Assembly (NCBI GenBank): GCA_036898135.1
Contig: CM072522.1
Coordinates: forward strand, 62,745,260 to 62,809,259
Source: Oncomelania hupensis
Taxonomy: Eukaryota; Mollusca; Gastropoda; Littorinimorpha; Pomatiopsidae
Direction of reading: 5' to 3'
Length of the DNA stretch: 64,000 nucleotides
Positions within the stretch are counted from its first letter, which is position 1. Every line of letters begins with the position of its first letter. This document shows, piece by piece, positions 10,963-20,624 of the stretch. The notes under the pieces are model-generated. The model was not told the DNA's origin and did no database searches. It saw nothing but the letters and a program-made list of their open reading frames with translations. The position numbers and the translations under genes were made by a program.

Positions 10963-11714
10963 GTAAATGGCGGATAATTCTCGCACGAGGTTAGTATGTT
11001 TGTAGATTTTGTATTTGATTGTGGACTTTGTATTTGATTCTTTTGAGTTCAGATTAATACGTAGCTTTATACAATCAATCGAAAGCATTGTGGAATGTGT
11101 AGAGATAGTAGTTATGCTGCTTTAACCCCACCTGTTGTACTGACCCCATTTTATTACATAATATGCTGTTTTTAAGAGGTTTTAAACGCACCTAATAACG
11201 CTCTGAAAATACATCATTTGCTACATATATATCCGTATTTCTTACGTCTTTAATTGAAAACAACAAAAAATTCTTTTAAACATAAAAGAATTACAACCCT
11301 TCTTTTTAAAAACACGCTGCATTGTGGTTGCAACATTACACGTTAATGTCCGTGGGAATTATCTTTTGTTTATCAAGATAGTCCCGAGTAAATAAGGATA
11401 ATGAAAAGATACCAACCAGTTTACCAACATCTGAAAGATCCATCTTTCCCAATTCAATAGGTTTCAGTTTTAAAAGAGATTTTTGCAATCATTGCAGAAG
11501 TTATATTTAAGCCCACTAAGACAACACTATGGTATCCAAGATTCACAATTGTATGTTCATATGGTACGCTCATTTTTATATATACTAAAAAATAATAATA
11601 AAATATTACTGCATTGAAAACAAATCTAATGATGGCTTCAATGATGGAGATGATTCAATTTCTTTTTCTACAAGAGGTTTTTGGGGTTTCTGTTTCTTTT
11701 TTCCTTGGCGGTAT
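10963..11714. other. Non-coding, probable left flank of the Polinton
   Basis: AT-rich sequence without a convincing frame. A Polinton terminal inverted repeat could lie here, but its partner would be beyond the disrupted right side, so it cannot be recognised by eye. Confidence 0.35.
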
Positions 11715-12483
11715 TTATATATTATGTACCAACTTGCACCCACTACACCGGCTATATATAAATAATATATCTTTTTTTAAGATTGTACTGGTTGTATTGG
11801 TTCTTCTTTGTTTGTTGTTAATGTTTGTTGCGTTATTGTTTCTTCTTTTGGTGATTCCTTTTTTCTTAATTGCTTTTGTTTGTCTGTTCCATCTATGTAA
11901 CTTGTTAAATTCTGCTAACTTCTTTCCAGCTGCAATTCTTCCTAGGCTCTTTTGTTTAGTGACTGTCACTGGGTTCTGTTGGATCTCCGAATTCTTCACC
12001 TCCATCTCCATCTCTATCTCCAGATTGGAAGAGTCCATTTTTAATAGCAGAGAAATGTATGTGTTGAAAAGTAATTAGCCCAGCTGAAAATGGTGCCAAC
12101 AAGCTTCCAAACTTATAATATAAATTTCTTGATACCTCACTAATCCCATTGACAATAACAGGATCTTGAATCAAATCATCAAATAAATCATTCTCACAAT
12201 CTAAAGTAACAAAGGTCGACACAGCTTTGGTATATAACTTCACAATCGAACGCCCTAAACTTTTAACCATTAAAGCACTGAGAACTTTCTCATATTTATT
12301 ATGTAACATAATGATTTCTTCGGGCCTCAGTCTTTGTACTTATTCAGCTGTTAAGTCAACACCGAGATAATACTTTGACTTTCCGGAAGCTACTAATGCA
12401 ACCAGCCTGTCTCTTTTCTCATTGTCAACACCTGTACCTGTGACATTAATAGCTTCTTGCGATAACAAGTCATCGCAATTCAT
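11715..12483 (-). pseudogene. Polinton-associated protein of unknown function, broken
   Basis: An ATG at 12483 opens MNCDDLLSQEAINVTGTG on the minus strand. After a TAA at 12340-12342 the frame continues RLRPEEIIMLHNKYEKVL, then a helical stretch ending PFSAGLITFQH. Near 12030 the frame shifts into a basic C-terminus with LGRIAAGKKLAEFN and many Lys/Arg/Asn. The helical middle and the AAGKKLAEFN block resemble an uncharacterised protein I associate with animal Polintons. Its divergent position beside the integrase gene fits that reading. One stop and one frameshift mean it is no longer translatable as one protein. Function unknown. Confidence 0.5.
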
Positions 12484-12524
12484 TTTAAATACAAATACAA
12501 ATTTTTAAAAACTACATTTAAAAA

Positions 12525-12923
12525 ATGGCCAGTGCTGCAATGGTGCTTGGTTCTGCTGCTGTCAATGCCTTAGCCTTTTCAGGATCAAATTATTTGTTTT
12601 CAAAACTAGACAGTAAAGAAGAATCAAAACGGCATAACTTAGCAATGGAAAATTTACAACAAGATCAGGCCGAATATGAGAAAAACAGACTAATGCAGCT
12701 TGATTTTGTTAATAAAAGATTGAAAGAAGAAGGCCATGCTGACAAAACATTTGAAGATGTTGATGAAGCTTTGCACCAATATTATTTATTCACTGGCACA
12801 ACACTACCTTCATTAAAACAGCCAGTGTTATCTGACTACTACACACCTAACATTGCACCTACAATGTCAGAAACCGGAGAATTAATTTTAATTGTGTTTG
12901 GTATAACAAAAATATTAATCTAA
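12525..12923 (+). CDS. Small Polinton-type protein, intact ORF, unknown function
   Basis: 132 codons starting at an ATG just right of the divergent minus-strand gene. The N-terminus has a hydrophobic alanine-rich segment (residues 1-25, MVLGSAAVNALAFSGSNYLF), followed by a charged helical middle (KRHNLAMENLQQDQAEYEKN) and RLKEEGHADKTFEDVDEAL. The C-terminus ends in a second hydrophobic stretch. It ends 8 bp before the integrase gene on the same strand. The pattern matches a short conserved protein next to integrase in animal Polintons as I remember them. No enzymatic motif is visible; a membrane- or capsid-associated role would be a guess. Confidence 0.5.
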   Translation: MASAAMVLGSAAVNALAFSGSNYLFSKLDSKEESKRHNLAMENLQQDQAEYEKNRLMQLDFVNKRLKEEGHADKTFEDVDEALHQYYLFTGTTLPSLKQPVLSDYYTPNIAPTMSETGELILIVFGITKILI

Positions 12924-12930
12924 ATAAAAT

Positions 12931-13891
12931 ATGACTTCGCGTTTGTCTAGATTATATTATTCTCAATCCGGATATTGGAAAGGGATGACGGCAGTTAATA
13001 AACTAGTAGAAAAGACTGGCTTGTCAGCAAACGTAGTTAAACAATGGTTATCGAAGCAAGCTGTATGGCAAATCTATCTTCCACCCCCGAAGAAAATAAT
13101 AAGACCAAAATTTGAAAACTCCAGACCAAATGACACCCACCAAATAGATTTGTTATATCTTCCCCACGACAAAATACATAGAAAGAAATACAGGTATGCC
13201 CTTACTGTTATTGATATAGCTACCAGGTTTAAAGACGCTCATGCTCTTAGAACAAAAAATTCTGCTGAGGTCGCTCAAGCCTGAAATGCGATTTATTCAA
13301 GAGGGCCTCTAAGGTTCCCTAGACTTATTCAATGCGATGAAAAGTCTGAATTCAAAGTAGCCATTAACCAGCTTTTGTTAAAACATAATGTAACTGTTTG
13401 AAGAGGAGTTGTTGGATTACACAGATCACAGGGTATTGTAGAAAACTTTAATCGGCAACTGGCAGAAAGATTATTCACTTATCAGTATTCAAAGGAGTTG
13501 TTTACTGAAACCACTAATACAGAATGGCTTATTAGGCTGCCTCGAGTTTTAAGGGAAATGAATTCAGAACCAACCAGAGTTACAGGATTAAAACCAGTTG
13601 AGCCTATTAAAAAGAAACAGACTGTTGTTGCCATTTCAAAGCCTGGTCAGCCAGGTCTAACTTTGATAAACAAAACTGTTAGATACCTTTATCAGCCTGG
13701 AGAAGTTGCTAATGACACTAGAAGAAGAGCTACAGAACCACTTTGGTCAAGTTGACAGAGCATTATCTACTGATCCGCCTGTATATTATTTAAGACTGAG
13801 AAGCGATCGTAGAGCACCACAAAGAAATTTTGCAAAAGAAGAACTTCAGATTGTTCCACCAGACACAGAGCCATTAAGGTTTTCTAATTAA
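12931..13891 (+). pseudogene. Polinton/Maverick retroviral-type integrase, broken
   Basis: The start reads YYSQSGYWKGMTAVNKLVEK, a helical N-terminal region with WLSKQAVWQIYLP, then the catalytic core. The first Asp is in HQIDLLYLP, the second in LIQCDEKSEFK, and the Glu, about 35 residues on, in SQGIVENFNRQL. The C-terminal part has a chromodomain-like VRYLYQPGE and PVYYLRLRSDRR. All three catalytic acidic residues are kept. The frame is broken by TGA codons at 13282-13284 and 13399-13401, each where a Trp (TGG) is expected, and by a frameshift near 13715. The role was to insert the element's double-stranded DNA. It is adjacent to the DNA polymerase gene on the same strand, the combination that defines Polintons. 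Confidence 0.8.
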
Positions 13892-14328
13892 GAAAATAGA
13901 AGTGTCTAAAACTGACGGACACAGTAAGGAGCATGCCAAGTATATTAGAAGACCTTTCACCAATGTTTACAATATTGAATGATGAATATTGGACCACCTT
14001 TTTCACAGGCTTACCTACAAAATACATCTTTATGTATAATAACTATGCTAAACAAAATTTTAATTTGCATGCGAAATAGAATTTGAGAAACATTTTAATA
14101 GAATTGTTGAGTGAGGAAATTATAATAAAACCCTTTTACTACCATATACATTTTACTTTGAGAGATTGCGGGGAAATTTTATCCATAAGGTTTATAAAGT
14201 CCATAAAATGAACCAATAACATGCTTGTAAATGCGAATGTTTTGCTAGTTAATTACATGTAGTTTTAAGCTTCAATTATAGTTTATTTAATTATTTAATG
14301 AATTATTTTTTTCATTTAAAGTTTTGTC
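13892..14328. other. Intergenic spacer within the Polinton
   Basis: AT-rich spacer between the integrase and polymerase genes. No additional frame with family resemblance was seen. Confidence 0.5.
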
Positions 14329-15592
14329 ATGAGTATAAAAATGACGGACAAAAAAAGTCTTTCACAATCTCCTTTGTTTAAAGACATCTTTCAGACATTA
14401 CAACTCCCTATTCTCGACAGCCAAAATGTTTTTAAATCTGTTTATAATAATTGGCCATTTGTACTCAACAGTTTTAATTTCAAATCCCCCGTTAAAATCC
14501 ACGCTCATGTAACCTTTATTAAACCTTGCAATATTGATGACACGGTGACTGTGTGGGTTTCTTCAAGTCAAATTGAAGTGTTAAAATCTTCAGACCTAGA
14601 CAATGCTTATAACAACATCTTGATCAATCAGTTACAAGGCAGTATAGAGCAGGCAACTATGAAAGGGTCCGGATGGGCAGAAGGAACTTTAGAATCATTA
14701 GAACTGAACATTGCAAAGTATAATCCAATCAAAGGAAAATCTTATATCCCTCTTCCCAAAAAAATTCTTGACAATAAGGCTGTATTGAATATTAAAAACA
14801 CCGACGACAAATGTTTTATGTCGTGTGTTCTGGCTAAATTATATCCTATTCTGTCTAACGTACATCCCGGAAGAGCGTCTCTATACAAAGATAAAGTAAC
14901 GAACTTAAATCTTAAAGACATTAATTTTCCTGTTAGCCTTGATGCCATTGACAAATTTGAATCCCAGAACTCTCCTACAACAGTCAATGTATATGTTTGG
15001 GACCCCGAATCAAAACTTATGCCTTTAAGAATCTCTCCTAATGCCCCATCGTTTTCAGACCACAATCACCACGTGGATCTTTTACTAACAGACCCACAAG
15101 ACCCGCGCATGCAACATAATACTCTGATACGAAACATTTCTAGATTATTAGGACACACTTCAAAACATGGCGGCAAACAATATTTGTGCAGGCGCTGTTT
15201 AACCAGAGTATCTAATCTCCAAGTGGCTGACAAGCATAGTAAAGTATGCAAAAGCATGACAGATATTCAAACCCGTCTTGTGTTACCGAAGCCAGGTTCT
15301 AAAGTATAGTTTAAAAACATCAACAAACAATTCAAGCAACCTTATATAGTTTATGCCGACTTCGAATCATTGATTTTAAAATATCAAGGCCCGCAAGGAT
15401 TTAGTAGGCCTAACTCATTCCTCACACACCTTCATGAAGTCTGCAGTTTCGGGTATGTAGTTGTTAGAGCCGACATGCAACATAGAGAGCCTGTTATTTA
15501 CAGAGGGCCCGATGCAGCTCGGAAGTTCTTAGATGAGATTAACAAAATATACAAATTGTGTTTACTGCAGCTAGATAATCGGGTGCCCATGA
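14329..15592 (+). pseudogene. Polinton protein-primed family B DNA polymerase, N-terminal part, cut by a retrotransposon
   Basis: The ATG at 14329 opens a 326-codon frame rich in features of the Polinton polymerase N-terminal region: VLNIKNTDDKCFMSCVLAKL, FPVSLDAIDKFESQN, a HHVDLLL strand and a CRRCLTRVSNLQVADKHSKVC zinc-binding cluster of Cys/His. After a TAG at 15307-15309 the same frame continues into VYADFESLI, the exonuclease I motif (DxE) of family B polymerases, and stops where the LTR starts at 15593. The polymerase fingers/palm motifs (for example DTDS) and the rest of the gene are not found beyond the retroelement. The pattern shows a dead Polinton truncated by the Ty3/gypsy insertion and later rearrangement. 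Confidence 0.8.
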
Positions 15593-17743
15593 TGTGACCA
15601 CACGAGTTTTCAACACGTGCTAGAGATGGCTAAATTTCGTGCAGAGTTGCACATCTCTAATATACAGTGTACATAAGTAGATCGGGACCGGTCCTGATTT
15701 GGCTCGGAAGAGTCCGCTGGACCTAAAGCAACAATAAATCAAATCAAATCAAGTAGATCGGCAGCTTTCTATTATTGCGCATGAAAGATTAAAGTATGCT
15801 TGGTTTCACGTGATTAACGCAAAAGGGCATAATGCGGGATGAGGAAAGTGAATTACTGAGCTCGACTCGATGTTGTCCTGTGTGCTGATATGTGTTTTAG
15901 TGGGCAGAGTCACTTTGGTTGCTTCTACGAGCAGTCATTCTTTTGGGCAGAAGTGACTTTTTGACTGTGTGTAAGCTTAGGATTAGGTCCTTCTGGAAGG
16001 GTAGGGTTACGTTGCTTCGAACCACCCAAGGTCGTGTGCCCACGTAGGGACAGGAATGACCAAAAGTTGTTACAGGAAGAATTCTAGCCGCCATTATATT
16101 CAGTGAGAATAAGTGTAGGGCTGTTTTCTAAGGTCGTGTGGCTTATGCTTAGGCACAGTCCAAGGCTCAGTATTTTGTCGATACTGAGATGCTCCAGTAA
16201 TTGCACAGAAATAGCCAAGTAACGAACTTGATACTCTCAACTAACAAGTGTGTGCTGTACTGTGGTGTGCTGTTGGTGTTGTGTTGTGTATGTACGTGTT
16301 TCACAAGCCGAGGACCTAAAAGGTGAGTGTGAAACCTACAATTCATTTCCTTAGTGGCTGATGCATTTCGAGTCTGCATACGTGATTGAATGATGGTGAA
16401 TGAGGGGGAAAGGGGTGTATCTTGATAAATGGTGCTTTATTGATTTTTATATGATTTTCATATGATTTTCTTGTTGCATGTGTAAACGGGAAATGTTGAT
16501 GTTGTTGCCAAAACGGGGTCAAAGGGTGACAATGAAGTATGCATGTTAAAGAGAGAGAGAGGGGTGATGAATGTGAAGAAAGGGAGGCAATGTACTATGT
16601 TGGAGAGGGAAGATGAAGGTGATGAATATGAGGGAAGCATGTTGTATTATAGATGATAGAGATAATTGTGAATGGAAGGGAGATGATGTCTTATAACGTG
16701 GAGAGGGGTGATGAAGATAGTGATGAGGATGAGATGAATCGGGATGGTGCGACTGGAAGTGTCCTTGTAATAACAATAGATATGTATATAAACAATCATG
16801 TTTTATGGAAGAGATGTAAATTATGGAATTAGGAGTTGTATTGCATTATTGAGATGCATGTATAACCAGGTCAAGATGGCGGACGGCGGAAGGCATATTC
16901 TGTTATGTAGCATTTAAGTTTCGTAGACAAGCTGTTGAGACTCTGTGTCTGTCTACAGATTGGGCTGTGCATATTTATGTGGGATTACTACTACCATCGT
17001 CACTGTTATCCCTGTTGCTGGTAGTTCTCCATTGCCATTACTTCTGCTTCTGTTACCGCTACTGCCACTACCACGTTTCCACGTGTCGCTGCTGTACGAC
17101 TGTACCGTGTGTACATCCGTTCTGAGACCTCTGTCTTTACAGCTGGGGGGTGTGGTCCTCCATCATCGACTGGACCTGCCGTTGCTTCGGGCGAAGCTCT
17201 CCATCGACTACAGGAATCTACACGCACCACACCCACACACACACAGATCGGCACATCACGCACCTAAAAACAAAACTCGTTATTTAATGTAAATTACTGC
17301 ATTTATTCGTGTGATCGACTGCTTTAGCTCCTACTGAGCTAGAATAACAGACAGTTATATTACATACAGTGATTCCGGACTGTAAGCTAGTTTAGTTTGT
17401 ACGATTGAACTTTAAGATGTCCTTATTGTGAGTTCAGCTTGAATTGTATTTACCTGAATTGAATTGTTAAAATTGTTACATATTGTTGTGGGCATTTTGT
17501 TGTGTATAGATCGGGGTTTCCAGCTAGACAAGGGCGGTAACTGTTTTGTAGATACTGGGTTGGGGGTCTTGATAGGGGTTGAGGGGGGTTTAGTATCCCA
17601 TATTCCTGTGAGTGCGTGTTTGTTGTTGAATAAAAGAGTGTGATTGTCATCTGGCATTTTGTGTTAGTTTTTTGTTTGAGTTTCTATCTTACCACTCGTT
17701 GTTTTGAGCTGAAAGTCGCGGAACCCACTCGGGTGACGCGACA
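15593..17743 (+). repeat. 5' LTR of gypsy element 1
   Basis: Starts TGTGACCACACGAG and ends GACGCGACA, 2151 bp including a 76-bp insertion (65 bp plus target duplication). Its first 549 bp align with 24947-25418 at roughly 85-90 percent by eye. An AATAAA signal at 17629-17634 lies about 110 bp before the end, as expected for the R region. Open frames within it (for example around 16945-17292) are not shared with any known protein and are ignored. The LTR is unusually long for a gypsy element. Confidence 0.8.
15686..15750 (+). mobile_element. Short non-LTR/SINE 3' fragment in the LTR, with 11-bp target duplication
   Basis: 65 bp with a GGTCC...GGACC hairpin and an (AAATC)n tail. It is bounded by AAGTAGATCGG at 15675-15685 and again at 15751-15761. 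The 3' LTR copy near 25030 lacks it and shows the uninterrupted site, which proves the insertion. Confidence 0.9.
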
Positions 17744-17747
17744 ATTT

Positions 17748-17765
17748 TGGTGTCAGAAGTGGGAT
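17748..17765 (+). promoter_or_regulatory. Primer-binding site, complementary to tRNA-Leu 3' end
   Basis: TGGTGTCAGAAGTGGGAT starts 4 bp after the LTR end. Its complement reads ATCCCACTTCTGACACCA, which is the acceptor/T-arm end of animal tRNA-Leu (CAA type) with the added CCA. Confidence 0.8.
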
Positions 17766-18077
17766 AGACTCATTTTATTTTGTTAGGGCAATGCCAGATG
17801 TGTATGTTGCGTGCTTGTGTTGTTGAGTGTTGAAAGGGTACGCAGCGGGCGGTTGGCGGGAGTGTGGGGTGTTTTGCACTAGGGATCACACTCGGAGTGC
17901 AGGGCATTAACGGGGAATTGGGTTGCAGGGTTCACTGCTCTCCTTTAAGGGTACGACGGTGAACGATTCCTCGGCTCCTGTGTCTGTTGTGTTGCGTATT
18001 CGATCCGTTAAGTGTTTGTATCAGTTAAGTGTTATTTGTTGTGTGTGTACTAATCTTTTTCCATTTTCTCTCTCACC

Positions 18078-19502
18078 ATGGCCACGCGGGGTGCCCGAGC
18101 CGCTAAGCGTCGCGATGCGTGAGCCCGTACGGAGGCGGAGCCGGACGATCAGCACTCGAGTGATGAGGGCTCGGTGACGGGGCTACTAGGGGAGGCTTCC
18201 GCAGTAAGTAGCCAATTGACTTTGCCCAAAATGTATGCTAAATCACCCAGTGCGCGGGGCAGTGTCGCAGTTGAGCTCAGTGATAGTGAAAGAAGAGAGA
18301 GAGAGAGAAGAAGACCGGCGTCAGATGGAGCTCAGGCTCAAGGCGGAAAGGAGGCTTCTGGAAGCTAGGTTAGAAGCAGAAAGGGAGGCCAAGGAAGAAG
18401 AGAAGAGGGAAGAGAGAGCAGCTAACGAAGATGAAAGAAGAATGCTAGAGATGAGGCTAGAGGAAGAACGTACAGCTAGAGATAAGACAGAGCTGATCAG
18501 AGAGAGAGAGAGAATAGGGCTCGAGATAGAGGGGCGAACTACTCTGTCAAGCTTAAACCCCTGGAAGAGAGAGAGGACGTAGAAGCGTACCTACAGATGT
18601 TTGAGCGAGTAGCCGAGATTCGGGGTTGGAGAAGGGAGGTATGGGCGGTTAGGCTAGCGCCTTTGTTACAAGGGGAAGCCCGGGACACCTACCTTTGTCT
18701 GACGCCTGAACAAGCGCAGGATTTCGACGCGGTGAGAAACGCGCTGTTGAAGCGATTTAGAAAGGACGCCAACTACTACCGGAGACAGTTTCGGGAAGCC
18801 AAGAAGGAAGCTGCATTTCCAGAGCTAGTGGTTAGGATAGGATCGCTCGTGAAGAAATGGTTCTCGTTGGCTGGAAAAGATATCACCGACGTGGCACAGG
18901 TACTGGACACCTTCATCGGGGAACAGCTGTTTTCCATAATGACCACGGAGTTAGAGATCTTCGTGAGGGAAAACCTACCTGAGACGAGCGACGAGGCAGC
19001 AGAATTGGCGCAGCGAGTGGTAGACGCGAAACGAGCAGCGTCAGCACCGGCACCCGTACTACCCAGTCAACGACGAAGTGTCCCTAGACGACCGGAAGCT
19101 ACGCAGCAGCCTAGCAACCGGGGGAGTCAGAATCAGAATATAGGGAGGACAGAAGGGGGTAGTGGGGTACGTCGTTGTTACCGATGTGGGTCAGAGAAGC
19201 ACATGGTCAAGGATTGCAAGGTCAAACCTCAGTCAGTGAGCCAGGTTACTGTAGGGCGTACTATTTCTATTGAGACCGCACCTCAGGCTAGTGTGTGCGC
19301 AATCAGACCGTATAATCCATGGGGCCAAGGTAGGGCGAATGTTCAGGACGTTCGGGTGTTGAGATATACGGGGGCGGAGATAGGGGCAGTCGCGGGCAGA
19401 TTGGTCAAACCAGCAGATTTGACGGGCCGGGCTGTGGAGATTTGCTTGGCAAATCGATCGAACGTGGGTCTTTTACCTACAGCTTGGGTGGAGGTGGATT
19501 GA
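18078..19502 (+). pseudogene. gag of gypsy element 1, broken
   Basis: The ATG at 18078 (CACCATGG context) opens MATRGARAAKRRDA and meets TGA at 18120, where CGA is likely ancestral. The next part reads as a long Glu/Arg coiled coil (about 18270-18520). A frame change leads into the capsid-like domain (EAYLQMFERVAEIRGW, VWAVRLAPLLQGEARDTYL, ALLKRFRKDANYYRRQF). A nucleocapsid zinc knuckle follows near 19176 (CYRCGSEKHMVKDC, CX2CX4HX4C). The end of this frame already contains the protease-like VLRYTGAEIGAV, in which the catalytic Asp of D-T-G is Tyr. Gag would form the particle that packages element RNA; this copy cannot. Confidence 0.8.
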
Positions 19503-19934
19503 GCGCTGGTCAGGGGGGAGGTGGAGTTGGTGATGTTTGAGGACGGGCCCGACGTGATTCTAGGCAACTGGGTTACATTCGATAGCGGGGAAAAAAGTCC
19601 TGTTTCTTTGTTTGGGGGTGAGTGCGCGATGGCTGCAGCAGTGCAGACCCGGGCGCAAGAAAGAGCTGAGAAGAAGAGGGAAGTACCGTTAGCGGTGGTC
19701 GAACCGACACAAGTGACAGTTAGCACACCCGAGCTTATTGCTATGCAGGAGACCGACGAGACGCTCGCGAAGGCGAGAACGTTGGCACAGAGTGGTGGGG
19801 CTATAGCGTCAGGTAGGGCGTCGGCAGAGTTCCGTAAGAAGAAGGGGGTGTTGTACAGGGTGCATACCAAGAGAGGTAGCCAGGTGACGCAACTGGTAGT
19901 CCCGAAACAGTTGAGAGGGGGGATCCTACAGTTA

Positions 19935-20481
19935 ACAGGATAACAGGAATTTATTTCGCCAAGTGACATGTAATAGATACAACAATCGGAATATTATTTG
20001 GTGTTGGACAATGGCAGAATGTTTTAGATTTAACATCTATCTCTCTTTCTCTCTCTCACTCTTTCTCTCTCTCTTACACACACGCACACATACCTACATA
20101 CACAAATACACACATGTATGCACAACCACACACACTCGCACAAGCATACCCAACAATAACAGATAAACAGAAAGATATAGTAAAACACAAATGACTAGTC
20201 TAAAGTGATCACAAAAACATTCTAAATTATAGTAGTCGCTGTAGTATATAGATATAGATGTACGAGCATGTAGGGAGAAGCAGGGCGTGCGCACGGCAGG
20301 GGGATCAGCGGTTGGAGGAGGATGCGGCGTTTAGAGATCTTACAGTTTGAGGGTAAAAGGAATCTTTAAAGCGGGAAGTGTGGGATCTGAAGGATCGAAA
20401 GCGGCGGCCAGAGGGGAGAAGTTCGAACAGGGGGTGGGCAGGGTGGGAAGGGTCAGAGAGGATCTTGTCGGTTCTGTTGAG
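19935..20481 (-). mobile_element. CR1/L2-like LINE 3' end inserted in gypsy pol
   Basis: The minus-strand translation near 20480-20310 reads FELLPSGRRFRSFRS and TSRFKDSFYPQTVRSLNAA, the C-terminal signature after the RT of L2/Rex1-like LINEs, followed by a 3' UTR with CT and CA simple repeats and an AAATAAA-type end at 19935. The flanks share AGTTA (19930-19934 and 20482-20486), a short target duplication. Severely 5'-truncated. Confidence 0.7.
20036..20145. repeat. CT and CACA microsatellites
   Basis: TCTCTCTTTCTC followed by CACACAYAC repeats inside the 3' UTR of the LINE fragment. Confidence 0.9.
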
Positions 20482-20624
20482 AGTTAGCTCATGATCCACC
20501 CATGGCTGGGCATTTAGGAGGGAAGCGTACCAGGGAACGTATCTGGGGGACATTCTACTGGCCGGGGATGTGTGCCAAGGTACGGAGATATTGCGCAAGT
20601 TGTCCTGAATGTCAGAAGGTAGTA

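Larger units (their letters stand above)
19503..20624 (+). pseudogene. gypsy element 1 pol: protease remnant and integrase zinc domain
   Basis: After a TGA at 19501-19503 the frame continues GEVELVMFEDGPDVILG, a linker with TRAQERAEKKRE, and FRKKKGVLYRV...LVVPKQLRGGI, the usual entry to integrase. It is split by a minus-strand LINE scrap (19935-20481). It resumes with MAGHLGGKRTRERI and YWPGMCAKVRRYCASCPEC, giving the HHCC zinc-binding set, and stops at a second LINE insertion after CQKVV. Without the insertions the sequence joins smoothly to PRGRVRKVPL at 22737. Confidence 0.8.

Noticed and set aside
11614..12078. 154-codon hydrophobic plus-strand frame
   Set aside because: Shadow of the minus-strand Polinton protein, whose translation has the family-like AAGKKLAEFN block.
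16945..17292. 115-codon open frame in the 5' LTR
   Set aside because: Lies inside LTR sequence, no domain, Leu/Pro/His-rich chance frame.
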